Source: a virus. Taken from it: a DNA stretch of 23,322 nt. The position numbers and the translations under genes are program-made. The notes below the pieces were generated by a model. The model searched no databases. It was given only the letters and a program-made list of their open reading frames with translations, and was not told the DNA's origin. Each line of letters starts with the position of its first letter. Positions within the stretch are counted from its first letter, which is position 1. Shown here piece by piece: positions 11,023 through 19,183 of this stretch. The DNA lies in IMG/VR virus record IMGVR_UViG_3300025655_000302, positions 1-23,322 of that record. The stretch is one strand, 5' to 3'.

Positions 11023-13772
11023 TGAGGAGGACCTCCTTCAGAGGAGCCGCCAAACGGGTTAATCTGATTAAACAGGTCGCCAAACCCCGACTTGAGAGCT
11101 TCAAAAAGTACAGGGGTAGCTACATGAGTTTGCGCCTGTTCTCCGCCCCAAGGCGCACTCATCTCAAACGGAATTAATTTCAACTCGGTCTTAAAGCCGA
11201 CACCAGGGGAGATGGTGTGGGTGTACGATACAATTTTATATTTACCATCAAATGCGTGATTGCTTCCTATGCCGCGCATTCCTGTGCCGCGCATATCCGG
11301 CATGGACAAAGTAACTTCCCTTCCTATTTCGTCATACCTGCAAATTTCTGGTATCCCTAGTGTGGTTATTTTAGGCTCAAGAAAAACCTTTCCCCAATCA
11401 AGTACAGCCTTTTCTAGTTTCTTAGAATGAACAAATTTATTCTTCTTAAGTCCTCGAACCTCTGCAGTTTTTGGGGCACGAGAAAAAGAACTTGGGTTGG
11501 TTTTCTCTAGCATTGCGATTTCTGATGCCTTTAACCCAAAAACAGAACCTAACAACCACTTTGTCAAATTTTGGGGAGCCCAGCCAGGGTAGTTTCGCTC
11601 AATCCCTTTTACAGCATCTTCAAACTTAAAAAGTTTCTCATTTAAAACAGGCTCCATACGGTTAGCCTCCGCATCATCTACTGAACGTGTTTTATCGCTA
11701 TCGCCAACTCTTCCAGATGCAATCGCTCCAAGAGAATCAGCCTCTGCCTTGAAGGATGCTACGATACTTGACCATCCACCAACATCTAACTTTAGATTTA
11801 CACCTTGAGCAATCCAAGGAAATGATTTTATAGGTTTTAGGTGCTTACTTGGAGGAGCGGCTAAGGAAATGTCCAGTTCCCTTTCTTCACAAATATAAAC
11901 AACTTTGTCCGTTTTTGGAACTGGTCCAAAAACATTTTCCTTAGCTTTTCCATTCTCGTGTAAGAACTCAGCCGAGCTTATTCGGTAGGCTAAAGGATGA
12001 CCTTGTTCTCCTATTATTTCATTACCCCAGTTAATAAAATCGTTCAATGCATCCTCTACGGATTGACCGGGTTTTATACTCATAAGCAAGCCCGGTTTGT
12101 CTTTTTTGAATGAGAAATCCCCTTCCGGACCTCCACCCCAGTCCCCCCTTAGCTCTGTCTCACCTCCTCCTCCATCTTCAGACGTCATGAAAGCAATATC
12201 ATTGGCGGAGAACGGGTCAGACGTAAAAACAAACTCAGGAGTACTGTACGGCTCTGTCATAGCAGCAGTAGGCGGCGGAGGCATAAACTCTAGAGTGTTT
12301 AACGTGTTTATCTGTCCAACTCTTGCGTCAAGCGCCGTAGTATTTTGAATAACCCGAACAACAGAATCATTGGTCAGCCGAAAAAACCAAACCCCTGGTC
12401 CATACTGCTCAAAAGCAGCTCCGTCGTCCTGAGGTGGTACTTCAAACATAGAGTCGCTCCAGCCATCACCACCCCCTTCTCCAACTAAGGTTAGGTTTCG
12501 CTCAGCGTACCGAAGAGTCGGTGCGGAATGATTCCAACGTCCGGAGTCATCTCTATCCCAGGTTCTAAGGTCGGATGTTGATTCGTTAATAATAATTTGC
12601 TTAGTACCCCCTGCCCAGTACTCATACCGCCCGCTGTACTGGTCTTCCCAATTAGGAAGAGTTACGGTTTTAAAAAGTAAATCCCGTGCCTCTGTAATTT
12701 GTTGTAAATACTCACTTGGACCTTCAATCTCTGGGGAGAAAACGTTATCCGCTACCGCCGGAACATTGCGAGGCTCTTTTGAGGCTCCAAGGAGTTCTTC
12801 TACAAAATCTTCAGGAGTTGATATACTTCCTAATTGTTGAATTCCTGGGCTATCGCCTACTGACCCGGACTTATCCCTTTCCTCTCCTTTATCGCCTGAT
12901 TTTTCCCTATTAAAATTAGAGTAAAGTTGTCCTATCGGGTCATCAGGGTCGAATGAGCCGTCTACGGGAGGTACGTATTCGAAAAAAGGAGATTCCTCCA
13001 AGAAAGTGATGTTAGCCAATAACTTAGCATAATCATCTGACATATTGTCTATTTCGGCATCCGACCATGTTTGAGGTATATACTTTTTCCATTTCCCACT
13101 GGAGCCACCATTTTTCTGGTCCTTGTGCCCGCTTTTAATAGACCTTTTATACGCACCGATGGCAGCTTCAATATTAGCTTTAAGACCGTTATGGTTTAGG
13201 ACACAAGAAATTCCTTCCATGGAAAAGGCGGACTCTACAAGGGTTTCTATTGCGGCGGCAGTGTCTCGAAATGCAGTCAAGTCTACGCCTGTTGAAAAAC
13301 CTATTTTAGCTTCAGCGGAAGAACCTTTCCAGTTAGTTACTTTAGAATGTTCTGAGAGGTCGGAACCTCCAACAGCAAAATGCAAGTCCATCACAATCTC
13401 TTGACCTAGGGACAGGTTGTAGTTCGCACGCACTAAATGGCATTTTAATTTTTCAGACGTGCCTTGGTCGCCCTCCCAACCAAACCAAATAGTAAAATCT
13501 CCATCGTCGTTTAACAAATGGTCCATTATTTTCTTTTCAATTGCAATTGAAGGAATAACAATAGACATCTCTACCAGGAATTTGCCGTCTGTACCTCCAG
13601 AACCGCGTGACCCATAAGTGAACTTAAAAGATTTTAATGATTTTTTAAGCTCAAAAGGGTCCGGTGACATAGCAACAAAAGCGGTGCCTTTGTTAGTAGC
13701 CGCGAAACGACCGAAAGCACCCGGTCGCATCCAGTAAGGAGTCTTGAGGGTCTCGGAGATTTTATTGCTCAT
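11019..13772 (-). CDS. Baseplate hub protein (gpD/T4 gp27 type), enlarged
   Basis: The hub protein forms the ring at the end of the tail tube onto which the spike docks. The assignment rests on position, directly upstream of the gpV-like spike gene as in P2 (D next to V), and on the ends of the protein. The N-terminal 140 residues contain strands ending in YNLSLGQEIVMDLHFAVGG. The last 70 residues contain YKIVSYTHTISPGVGFKTELKLIPFE, very like the closing strands of gpD-family hubs ('Y.V..v.H.i.....f.T.l.l'). At 917 residues it is more than twice the size of T4 gp27 or P2 gpD (about 390). The extra length is a poorly conserved centre with charged, Gly/Ser-rich and Pro-rich parts (about 215-580). 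It has a good SD (GAGGT, 6 bases from the ATG) and an ATGA overlap with the upstream gene. Confidence 0.75.
11025..11037 (-). promoter_or_regulatory. SD of the spike gene inside a palindrome
   Basis: On the minus strand the SD AGGAGG is followed after one T by CCTCCT, and the ATG begins 3 bases later. The second half is complementary to the SD, so the SD could fold back on itself as a short hairpin (5-bp stem, 3-base loop). The same bases encode Gly-Gly-Pro-Pro at the end of the hub gene, so coding constraint may explain part of it. Confidence 0.5.
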
Positions 13773-14089
13773 GTCGAAACCTCATTAAATGGAACTCCCG
13801 GTATTTCCGGAACGAAAACTTTTCTGCCTGCTACAAGTTCAGTTTTTGCGTCATCAATTCTATTCGCGAGCATAATAGCCCACCATAAAGATTCGTCCCC
13901 ATAGACTTGTAAAGCTAATAAATCAGGACGACCGGTCATACCTTCAGGTATTATAGCAATTCTATATCTGTTGTTTTCCAGATTTTCCATAAAATCAGAA
14001 AAATCTAAAGAAGTAAACAAAGAAGACACCAACTTATCTCTATGGAAAGTTGGTACCGCATTAAAAATTTCAAAAGGGTTACTAGCCAT
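13769..14089 (-). CDS. Baseplate wedge protein, gp53/LysM (gpX-position) type
   Basis: I use the ATG at 14089 (protein beginning MASNPFEIFN, 106 residues). An AAAGGT SD lies 7 bases upstream, and the longer form would overlap the preceding gene without a usable SD. The core is RPDLLALQVYGDESLWWAIMLANRIDD followed by a GRKVFVPEIP-like end. The 'RPDLLA..VYGd..lWW.i...N.I.D......G..l.IP' pattern is that of T4 gp53-like wedge proteins and, more broadly, of LysM-type tail proteins such as P2 gpX. T4 gp53 joins wedges to the hub. Its place between the gpU-position gene and the hub gene agrees with P2 gpX. The stop overlaps the hub start as ATGA. Confidence 0.8.
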   Translation of the reverse strand: MASNPFEIFNAVPTFHRDKLVSSLFTSLDFSDFMENLENNRYRIAIIPEGMTGRPDLLALQVYGDESLWWAIMLANRIDDAKTELVAGRKVFVPEIPGVPFNEVST

Positions 14090-14100
14090 TATACTTACCT

Positions 14101-14580
14101 TTAATTTAAATAAGTAACTTCTCCAAGATTCCACCCGTGATATTCTTCAACAGACAACCGTATCATTATTGCACGGGAATCAGACTCATAAGCACCTAAC
14201 TCATAATCACTTGATATTTCATAACTAGTTACAATCAAGGGAGGGTATTTCAACTTACTCCCATAAATCTCAAAAGAACATACAGGTGGTCCTTCCCTAC
14301 CGTAAGTTCTGTCTAGAGGCTCTACAGAGTTACGAGCTACTTTAATTGCTTTCTCAACTTCCGAAGCTTGGTCGGCATGAGGAAGAGTAAACTTAAACTC
14401 AAAATCCGCAGCCCAAACGGAACCACCGACCCACAACCGGAGAGGTTCCCGTCTTCTGAAAATCTGTGTGGTTGCGTATCCGGCTTTTTTCTTTTCTTGT
14501 ATTTTAGGATTTTCAAAAATACTGAAACTACCAACGCCTTGCGCAGTAAACATTCCTATGCTTGATTTATTGTCACTCAT
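14101..14580 (-). CDS. Tail protein in gpU position
   Basis: I place the start at the second ATG (14580, MSDNKSS, 159 residues). It is 4 bases beyond the tape-measure stop, with a GGATGG SD-like run 8 bases upstream. The ATG at 14592 lies inside the tape-measure gene and has no spaced SD. The sequence is beta-rich: WVGGSVWAADFEFKFTLP near the middle, a helix with EVEKAIKVARN, then PPLIVTSYEISSDYELGAY and IMIRLSVEEYHGW near the end. That last half resembles the gpU/gpX class of tail-tube and baseplate connectors in its strand pattern, and the gene sits right after the tape measure as U follows T in P2. I do not see a diagnostic motif, so the family name is an inference from position and fold pattern. 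Confidence 0.7.
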   Translation of the reverse strand: MSDNKSSIGMFTAQGVGSFSIFENPKIQEKKKAGYATTQIFRRREPLRLWVGGSVWAADFEFKFTLPHADQASEVEKAIKVARNSVEPLDRTYGREGPPVCSFEIYGSKLKYPPLIVTSYEISSDYELGAYESDSRAIMIRLSVEEYHGWNLGEVTYLN

Positions 14581-14584
14581 AATA

Positions 14585-16582
14585 TTATCCATCCTGCAAT
14601 AGAACTCTCTGAATTTCGTTGTTTTCTTTGCTTATCTCATTTGTTTCTTGTATAGCTGTGAGAACTGAGGAGATTGCCGAGGTCAGAGTCTTAACATCTT
14701 CAGCTATAGGAGAATCTTTGACGGCGGTTATAAGGTCGTCCCATTGCCGTTGTAATGCCCGTTGTTTTAGAATTTCACTTTCTCGTTCAGTAGGAATCCT
14801 TTGTGTTCGTAAATTAGCGTCCAAGTAATTGCGGTCTTCTTCGCTAAAACCGAATGTAAGTCCTTTCACGAAGGTGTCGCGACTGCCCCTCCAAGCATCC
14901 ATCTCTTCCTCTTGCCTTGCGTTGCGTTCTCCTGCAATTGACCCGTGTTCGACCCAGCCCGACACTCTATCCAACCCTCTCCCACCAACTTCCATGACGG
15001 TGGTAAGCGGGTTATGCCACTCCCCCTGGACGCCTTTGCCTACCGTCTTTAAAAGACCTCCAGCAGTGCCGAGGACCATCTCCGCCGCGCCAAATGCCGT
15101 ATCCCAAGCAATTTCCGCAACATCGCCAACAACGCCAAGGGGGTTCCAGTCCTGCCACGCATGTTTTATTTTCAAAAATATAAACTCTGCGCCAATCGCA
15201 AAAGCGTCAATCATTGTCCAAAATATATTCCGCACTATCACTCCTCCGTATACTAGAGCGTTGTGCCCCCACTGACTGAGAACAGACTTAAATTGTTCCG
15301 TCCATAGTTCAAGATTTTCTTTAAAGGTATTCCAAGCTTTTTGTATACCACCTTGGGTGAAAAAGTCCCACGTCGCCACCACCGCTGTTTGGGCACCTTC
15401 CCAAATCTGAGATACCAATGAGCCTGCTTCTGCGATTTTCTCTTGCATCTGGGTTATGCCGCCGTTCGCTTCGAACTCGCTAAAAATTGCAATGGCTTTA
15501 TTAGTTAGACCTAAAAGCTCACCACTAATCCAATCAGCTATTGTTTGCGCCAAATCTACTACCTTACCACCAAGGTTGTTTGGACCCATTACGTTACCTA
15601 AAGCTTCCATTGAAGGGGTGAATATACTAAAAAATGCGTTCGCAAGTTTGTCCATTGTAGCAGACAGTTTTTTCTCCGCATCTTCCCTTACACGTAGGTC
15701 CCGCGTAGATGTCTGCATTAACTTGAGAAGTTCGCCAACTGAACCTAATTCGGCGGCAGCCTTATCCAAAATGGCAAAGTCCCCTGCTTGGAAGCTGAAC
15801 GTTTCTCCGAGTAACGCCCTAATCGTTGCGGAACCTTCCCCCTGGAACATACCCTCCTTGACGGATTTTAGAAGCGGATAAACAACTTTGGACATCAAAT
15901 CCTCCGCTCCCATACCTTCAAGGTTTTCCGGTAGTCCAAGCCTTGCTCTCAACGCCTTCTGTTCTGGGGTTTCGCCTATAAACTTAGAGACAACATTCAG
16001 TAACGGTTCAAGCTCAGCGCCTCCACCCTTCATCGATGCGGCGATGGTAGTCATGACAGCCCGCAGGTCATTGGCGAACTGCGGTCCGTAAATACCAGCA
16101 GCGTCTGTGAATGTTTGTTGGTGTTTATTTAACGCGGTAGCGAGAAGCTCCGGATTGGCTTCGGTTAAATCCGCTATATTCATCAATTGTGTTAAAGCCT
16201 TTGTTTGCAGCTCCTGAGACGCGTTCATGGTATTATTCATACCTCTCGTTAGTTGCAAGAAGGGACCCATATCTAAACCTAAGGTTTCTATCTGACTGAG
16301 AACGCCTAAAAACTGCTTATCCTGCGAACCAAGACCTTCTTGCATAAACTTGCCAAAGCTTTGTAAAACTTTGTCAAACCTGCCAGGAAGGTCAGCCACC
16401 CTTTCTAGAGCATCGTATACCTTACCTTGGTTGAGGGTATTAGACTTAACCATTGCGGTCTTCAACCCTTCGCTAGCTCCAATCTGCTGCGAAATGGCGC
16501 CCTTGATAGTCTCCAAAAGCGAGTTGCTTTTGTTCAAACTATCGGTTAACCTCTCTAAGGCTTCCTTCGTGTCTTGTGCCAT
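14585..16582 (-). CDS. Tail tape measure protein
   Basis: This 665-residue protein has the features of a tape measure. It has a helical, low-cysteine N-terminal half rich in Gln, Leu, Ala and Ser (about 1-330) and one strongly hydrophobic segment (about 440-472). Glycine/alanine-rich helices follow (about 480-515), and a polar helical tail ends in NEISKENNEIQRV. Tape measures run down the tube lumen and fix its length. At the usual 0.15 nm per residue, 665 residues would give a tail of about 100 nm, close to T4 (gp29, 590 residues). It is followed by the gpU-position and hub genes, as expected. The ATG lies 3 bases past the upstream stop and has no SD, so coupling is likely. A tape-measure role is well supported by composition and order, but no signature motif is diagnostic. 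Confidence 0.82.
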   Translation of the reverse strand: MAQDTKEALERLTDSLNKSNSLLETIKGAISQQIGASEGLKTAMVKSNTLNQGKVYDALERVADLPGRFDKVLQSFGKFMQEGLGSQDKQFLGVLSQIETLGLDMGPFLQLTRGMNNTMNASQELQTKALTQLMNIADLTEANPELLATALNKHQQTFTDAAGIYGPQFANDLRAVMTTIAASMKGGGAELEPLLNVVSKFIGETPEQKALRARLGLPENLEGMGAEDLMSKVVYPLLKSVKEGMFQGEGSATIRALLGETFSFQAGDFAILDKAAAELGSVGELLKLMQTSTRDLRVREDAEKKLSATMDKLANAFFSIFTPSMEALGNVMGPNNLGGKVVDLAQTIADWISGELLGLTNKAIAIFSEFEANGGITQMQEKIAEAGSLVSQIWEGAQTAVVATWDFFTQGGIQKAWNTFKENLELWTEQFKSVLSQWGHNALVYGGVIVRNIFWTMIDAFAIGAEFIFLKIKHAWQDWNPLGVVGDVAEIAWDTAFGAAEMVLGTAGGLLKTVGKGVQGEWHNPLTTVMEVGGRGLDRVSGWVEHGSIAGERNARQEEEMDAWRGSRDTFVKGLTFGFSEEDRNYLDANLRTQRIPTERESEILKQRALQRQWDDLITAVKDSPIAEDVKTLTSAISSVLTAIQETNEISKENNEIQRVLLQDG

Positions 16583-16585
16583 AAA

Positions 16586-17020
16586 TTAAAAAGGGTCTAC
16601 CCCTAAGTATTTAGTGGGGTCCACTACAGAAAGGTCTCTTAGCTTGCGTATGTCGTATTGGCGGACATAGTCTCCTACCTCAGATGCGCCGAGCCTCGTA
16701 AAAAATCTTTTAATCATCTGAGCGTGACGCCAAGGGATTGGACCTTTTTGAGAAAGTCTCTCCACTATCAAATCTCGAACACCTTCGTCCTCAACGTAAT
16801 TCAAATTAACAGCCAGCATGTACCTATTTCCATTCTTTGCAGTGTAAAAGGCATTTCCGGTTCTTTTACTTTGGAGCAACATCACTAAAGGGAATGGGTC
16901 GGTGGCAGTCCTGCTCCTATAAGTAAACGTGTAAAGGTTTGAGTTAAAAGAGGCTACGCGGGACACAGAACCTATGCGAAGCATAGCTTTTTTTAGTTTT
17001 TCGCTGTAATTAGATGCCAC
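16586..17020 (-). CDS. Hypothetical tail/baseplate-operon protein, first gene of the operon
   Basis: The 144-residue protein starts at a GTG (17020), chosen because a GGAG SD lies 4 bases upstream. The next Met is 12 residues in and has no SD. Its core reads LYTFTYRSRTATDPFPLVML, then FYTAKNGNRYMLAVNLNYV, with an Arg a few residues later, and it ends in YDIRKLRDLSVVDPTKYLG. The pattern of a Tyr-rich strand, 'fPLVm', then 'G..ylavNLnYv....R' resembles a group of small proteins encoded near tail genes of T4-like phages. I cannot assign it a T4 gene number. A candidate promoter element lies 14 bases upstream, which makes it the likely first gene of the long tail operon. Confidence 0.8.
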   Translation of the reverse strand: MASNYSEKLKKAMLRIGSVSRVASFNSNLYTFTYRSRTATDPFPLVMLLQSKRTGNAFYTAKNGNRYMLAVNLNYVEDEGVRDLIVERLSQKGPIPWRHAQMIKRFFTRLGASEVGDYVRQYDIRKLRDLSVVDPTKYLGVDPF

Positions 17021-17034
17021 TTTTCTCCGTAACC

Positions 17035-17047
17035 CTCTATTATATAC
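17035..17047 (-). promoter_or_regulatory. Candidate late-type promoter for the tail operon (GTATATAATAGAG)
   Basis: The minus-strand sequence GTATATAATAGAG lies in the 29-base gap between the divergent starts at 17020 and 17050. It includes a perfect TATAAT, but no TTGACA-like -35 is visible at the usual spacing. It shares TATATAATAG with the element before the helicase gene and 12 of 13 bases with the element at 20155-20167. An AT-rich -10-only element would fit a T4-late-like promoter. This is inference from repetition and position. Confidence 0.5.
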
Positions 17048-17049
17048 TA

Positions 17050-17364
17050 ATGTGGAGTGGTGAAGAGAATTTAGACAACGAAATTGCTGAATTTCTAGAG
17101 CAAATCGATTATGCGCTATCCTTTAAATTTAAGGAGAAGTGGAAGCATAGATTCTCTACGACATTTATTAACGTCTTCCAAGAAAAAATAATAACGGCTT
17201 TAAAACGACAAAAGCCCTTTAAGCTGTCCACTCTAGAAATGACTTACATAAAAAAGTACAACTACAAAAAGGAGTACGTTAGGGATTTTTACGAGTGTAT
17301 TAATATCGGCTTGTATAAGCCTCTAGTGGTAGACGATAGGTACAAGAAGGAAACTCCCTCTTAA
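17050..17364 (+). CDS. Hypothetical protein, divergent to the tail operon
   Basis: I use the ATG at 17050 (MWSGEENLDNE, 104 residues). An upstream in-frame ATG at 17014 would overlap the start of the opposite-strand tail gene. The protein is helical and strongly charged, with an acidic N-terminus (about 4-17) and a Lys-rich body (KFKEKWKHRF, LKRQKPFKLS, KKYNYKKEY). It ends in a segment YECINIGLYKPLVV. I do not recognise a family. The basic body is compatible with nucleic-acid or protein binding but proves neither. No SD precedes the start; an AT-rich TATTATATAC run ends 2 bases before the ATG. It is convergent with the nuclease gene, leaving a 10-base gap. Its strand matches the primase and helicase genes, so it may belong with the DNA-metabolism set. 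Confidence 0.7.
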   Translation: MWSGEENLDNEIAEFLEQIDYALSFKFKEKWKHRFSTTFINVFQEKIITALKRQKPFKLSTLEMTYIKKYNYKKEYVRDFYECINIGLYKPLVVDDRYKKETPS

Positions 17365-17374
17365 ACTACTTGCT

Positions 17375-18193
17375 TCAGGGGTTTACTCGGGGCTTCTGAT
17401 AATGCCCTTTTACCACCGCTCGCTTGGCTTTAGCTTCCTCGATTAATTTCTGAGCCTTAACAGGGTCAGCACCTTGAGCTGGGCAAATATCCTTATACCC
17501 GCACCAGTCGCAGAAACGGTTAACCATAGGAGGGAAATCCTCCTTCTTCCTCTTTCTAATATCCCAAATTTTATTCTTTTGGTCTTTTAGAAACATATTG
17601 ACGTGGTGCGTCGGATACTTAATTGACACGAACTTATCCAAATGAGGATAGTAGTGAGCTACGGTGACTCGGTCAATAGGAACATCGTACATTTTATGGA
17701 TGGCGTACGCGTACATCTGCATCTGAGCATCATTCTGAAGGTCTCTCTTGGACGCTGCGCGTTTGCTGGTCTTGTAGTCAATAACCAGTAAATCGCCAGA
17801 CTTACCCATTACAACGCGGTCTATGATGCCATTAAGGGTATAATCGCCACAGGGGGATTTGACAGAGAATTTCATCTCGGTGCTTATAGTCTCTGTCAGA
17901 GGTTTGTTGAAGGTTAGGAAGTTTCTTAAGCACTTTTCAGTCAGCGCTTCCTTTTCCTTTCCAAACTCGTACTGGCTGCGGATGGACTTGGCAATAGCTT
18001 CCAGCTCTTCATACGTAGTACACGCTACCCCATCCTCAAGAATCTTGTGGATGTACTGTCCGAACTGTAAGGCGTCGGTAGAGAGGGTTTCGTTAAAATC
18101 TTCCTTCAAGTAGTCAATATATTTGAATTTGTACTTCTTTTTACACTCGTCAAAGACTTTAATTTTACTAGGCGATACCTTATCGATAAACAT
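17375..18193 (-). CDS. PD-(D/E)XK nuclease with Fe-S cysteines (RecB/Cas4-type exonuclease)
   Basis: The 272-residue protein shows the full set of RecB/Cas4-family motifs. An N-terminal 'SPSKIKVFDECKKKYKFKYI' carries C17. H49 lies in GQYIHK. The active-site residues are D125 (GIIDRV), D139 and K141 (IDYKTSK), followed by Q157 and Y161 (QMQMY). A C-terminal cysteine group is C228-x2-C231-x5-C237 (FCDWCGYKDIC). C17 plus these three would coordinate a 4Fe-4S cluster, as in AddB and Cas4. Such enzymes are metal-dependent DNA exonucleases; in phages they act in recombination, replication-fork processing or host DNA breakdown. The start codon is immediately adjacent to the primase start on the other strand (shared CATATG), and a GGATGG SD-like run precedes it. 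No cas1 or cas2 is present, so a CRISPR role is not supported. Confidence 0.93.
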   Translation of the reverse strand: MFIDKVSPSKIKVFDECKKKYKFKYIDYLKEDFNETLSTDALQFGQYIHKILEDGVACTTYEELEAIAKSIRSQYEFGKEKEALTEKCLRNFLTFNKPLTETISTEMKFSVKSPCGDYTLNGIIDRVVMGKSGDLLVIDYKTSKRAASKRDLQNDAQMQMYAYAIHKMYDVPIDRVTVAHYYPHLDKFVSIKYPTHHVNMFLKDQKNKIWDIRKRKKEDFPPMVNRFCDWCGYKDICPAQGADPVKAQKLIEEAKAKRAVVKGHYQKPRVNP

Positions 18194-18196
18194 ATG
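18180..18196. promoter_or_regulatory. Tandem palindromes at the divergent nuclease/primase starts
   Basis: A perfect 10-base palindrome TTATCGATAA (18180-18189) is followed after one base by CATATG (18191-18196). CATATG contains both start codons, the nuclease ATG on the minus strand and the primase ATG on the plus strand. There is no intergenic space, so each transcript must begin inside the other gene. The palindromes could be an operator, but they also encode the first residues of the nuclease (MFIDK), so regulation is speculative. Confidence 0.4.
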
Positions 18197-19183
18197 AAAA
18201 TTCCATCCAATGTAATTAAAGACTATTTACAAGAGAAATTTGAAACTTTTCTTGTAAAAAACGACGAGTTCCTAGTGAATTCGTTGTTTGTGGAGGATTC
18301 TAAGTTTCATATGTCCATCAACATGACTACAGGTCTATGGCAGGATTTCAAGTCTAAAGAGACGGGAAACTTTCCGCAGCTAGTAGCTCACGTTGAGGGT
18401 ATTTCACACCAAGAAGCCCACAAGTATATAGGGAGAAAGCTATTTGATTCTCCGGAAGCCCTTTTCGACGTCTCGACCGTGCGCCAAACTGAAATCTACA
18501 CGGGGAAACCCAAAGTAGAGGAAGAGTTTGTTAACTTTAAAAAGCTAAGCCTTGCGCACGCTCTGCTATCTGATTCCTTGACAGAACGTTTAGCCGCGAA
18601 GGCTGTTATTTCCAGAAAATTGGATAGGTTTCCGTTCTACGTAGGAATGGAAGGCAAGTACGCTAACCGCCTAATCATCCCTTACAATTACAAAGGTCAA
18701 ATGATTTACTTCCAAGGTAGAAGTTTGTCCTCGTACGGAATGAAATACTTAAACCCAAGTAAGAACACCCACGGAGTAAAGTCCAGTGAGATTCTTTTCC
18801 CCTTTAACGAGTCCTTAGATTACGTAGTAGTGACCGAGGGACCTATGGATGCTATTAGCCTCCAGTTAAACGGACTAAACGCTACTTGTATCCAAGGAAG
18901 TATGATGTCGTACACGCAAGCAAGAGAACTCGCCAAAAAGAAAGTTATACTCAGCTTTGATAACGACGACGCAGGAAAGGAAGGAGAGGAGAAAGCAAGA
19001 AACCTCCTACTACGCCTTAACACCTCAAACATCTACACCGTACGCCCTCCAGAGCAGTACAAAGATTGGAACGCGTTCCACATAGACCTAAACGACTCTA
19101 AGAGCCTATTTAAGTACGTTCAGTCGAATATCCGAAAAATGGATTTCACGTACTTTGTGTCACAAGGTCTATCTGCAGATTAG
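18194..19183 (+). CDS. DNA primase-like protein with Toprim domain
   Basis: The 329-residue protein carries a Toprim catalytic core: VVVTEGPMDA (E215 and D219) and ILSFDNDDAGKEG (D256 and D258, the DxD pair). In DnaG-type primases these residues bind metal for RNA primer synthesis. The N-terminal 80 residues contain 'SINMTTGLWQDFKSKETGNF', which looks like the zinc-finger fold of phage primases. The zinc-binding Cys/His set is absent, so the domain may be degenerate or metal-free. Between them, residues about 140-200 contain RLIIPYN and YFQGRS, typical of the region just before Toprim. There is no attached helicase domain, so a separate replicative helicase would be needed. The start is fixed by the back-to-back arrangement and by the conserved N-terminus. 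No SD is visible. The last 15 bases overlap the opposite-strand gene. Confidence 0.88.
   Translation: MKIPSNVIKDYLQEKFETFLVKNDEFLVNSLFVEDSKFHMSINMTTGLWQDFKSKETGNFPQLVAHVEGISHQEAHKYIGRKLFDSPEALFDVSTVRQTEIYTGKPKVEEEFVNFKKLSLAHALLSDSLTERLAAKAVISRKLDRFPFYVGMEGKYANRLIIPYNYKGQMIYFQGRSLSSYGMKYLNPSKNTHGVKSSEILFPFNESLDYVVVTEGPMDAISLQLNGLNATCIQGSMMSYTQARELAKKKVILSFDNDDAGKEGEEKARNLLLRLNTSNIYTVRPPEQYKDWNAFHIDLNDSKSLFKYVQSNIRKMDFTYFVSQGLSAD

Noticed and set aside
14337-14534. Minus-strand ORF of 65 codons inside the gpU-position gene
   Set aside because: It is an out-of-frame shadow of the same-strand gene, without its own SD or any conserved pattern.
14829-15881. Plus-strand ORFs of 148 and 141 codons
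   Set aside because: Both are antisense to the tape measure gene. Their composition (Pro, Ser and Arg rich) is that of a shadow frame, with no SD or family pattern.
17310-17323. GGCTT-GTAT-AAGCC hairpin as a terminator
   Set aside because: It lies inside the end of a coding region and has no T-run after the stem on either strand.
17375-18193. Nuclease as a CRISPR Cas4 gene
   Set aside because: No cas1, cas2 or repeat array is present, and the context is phage replication and tail genes.
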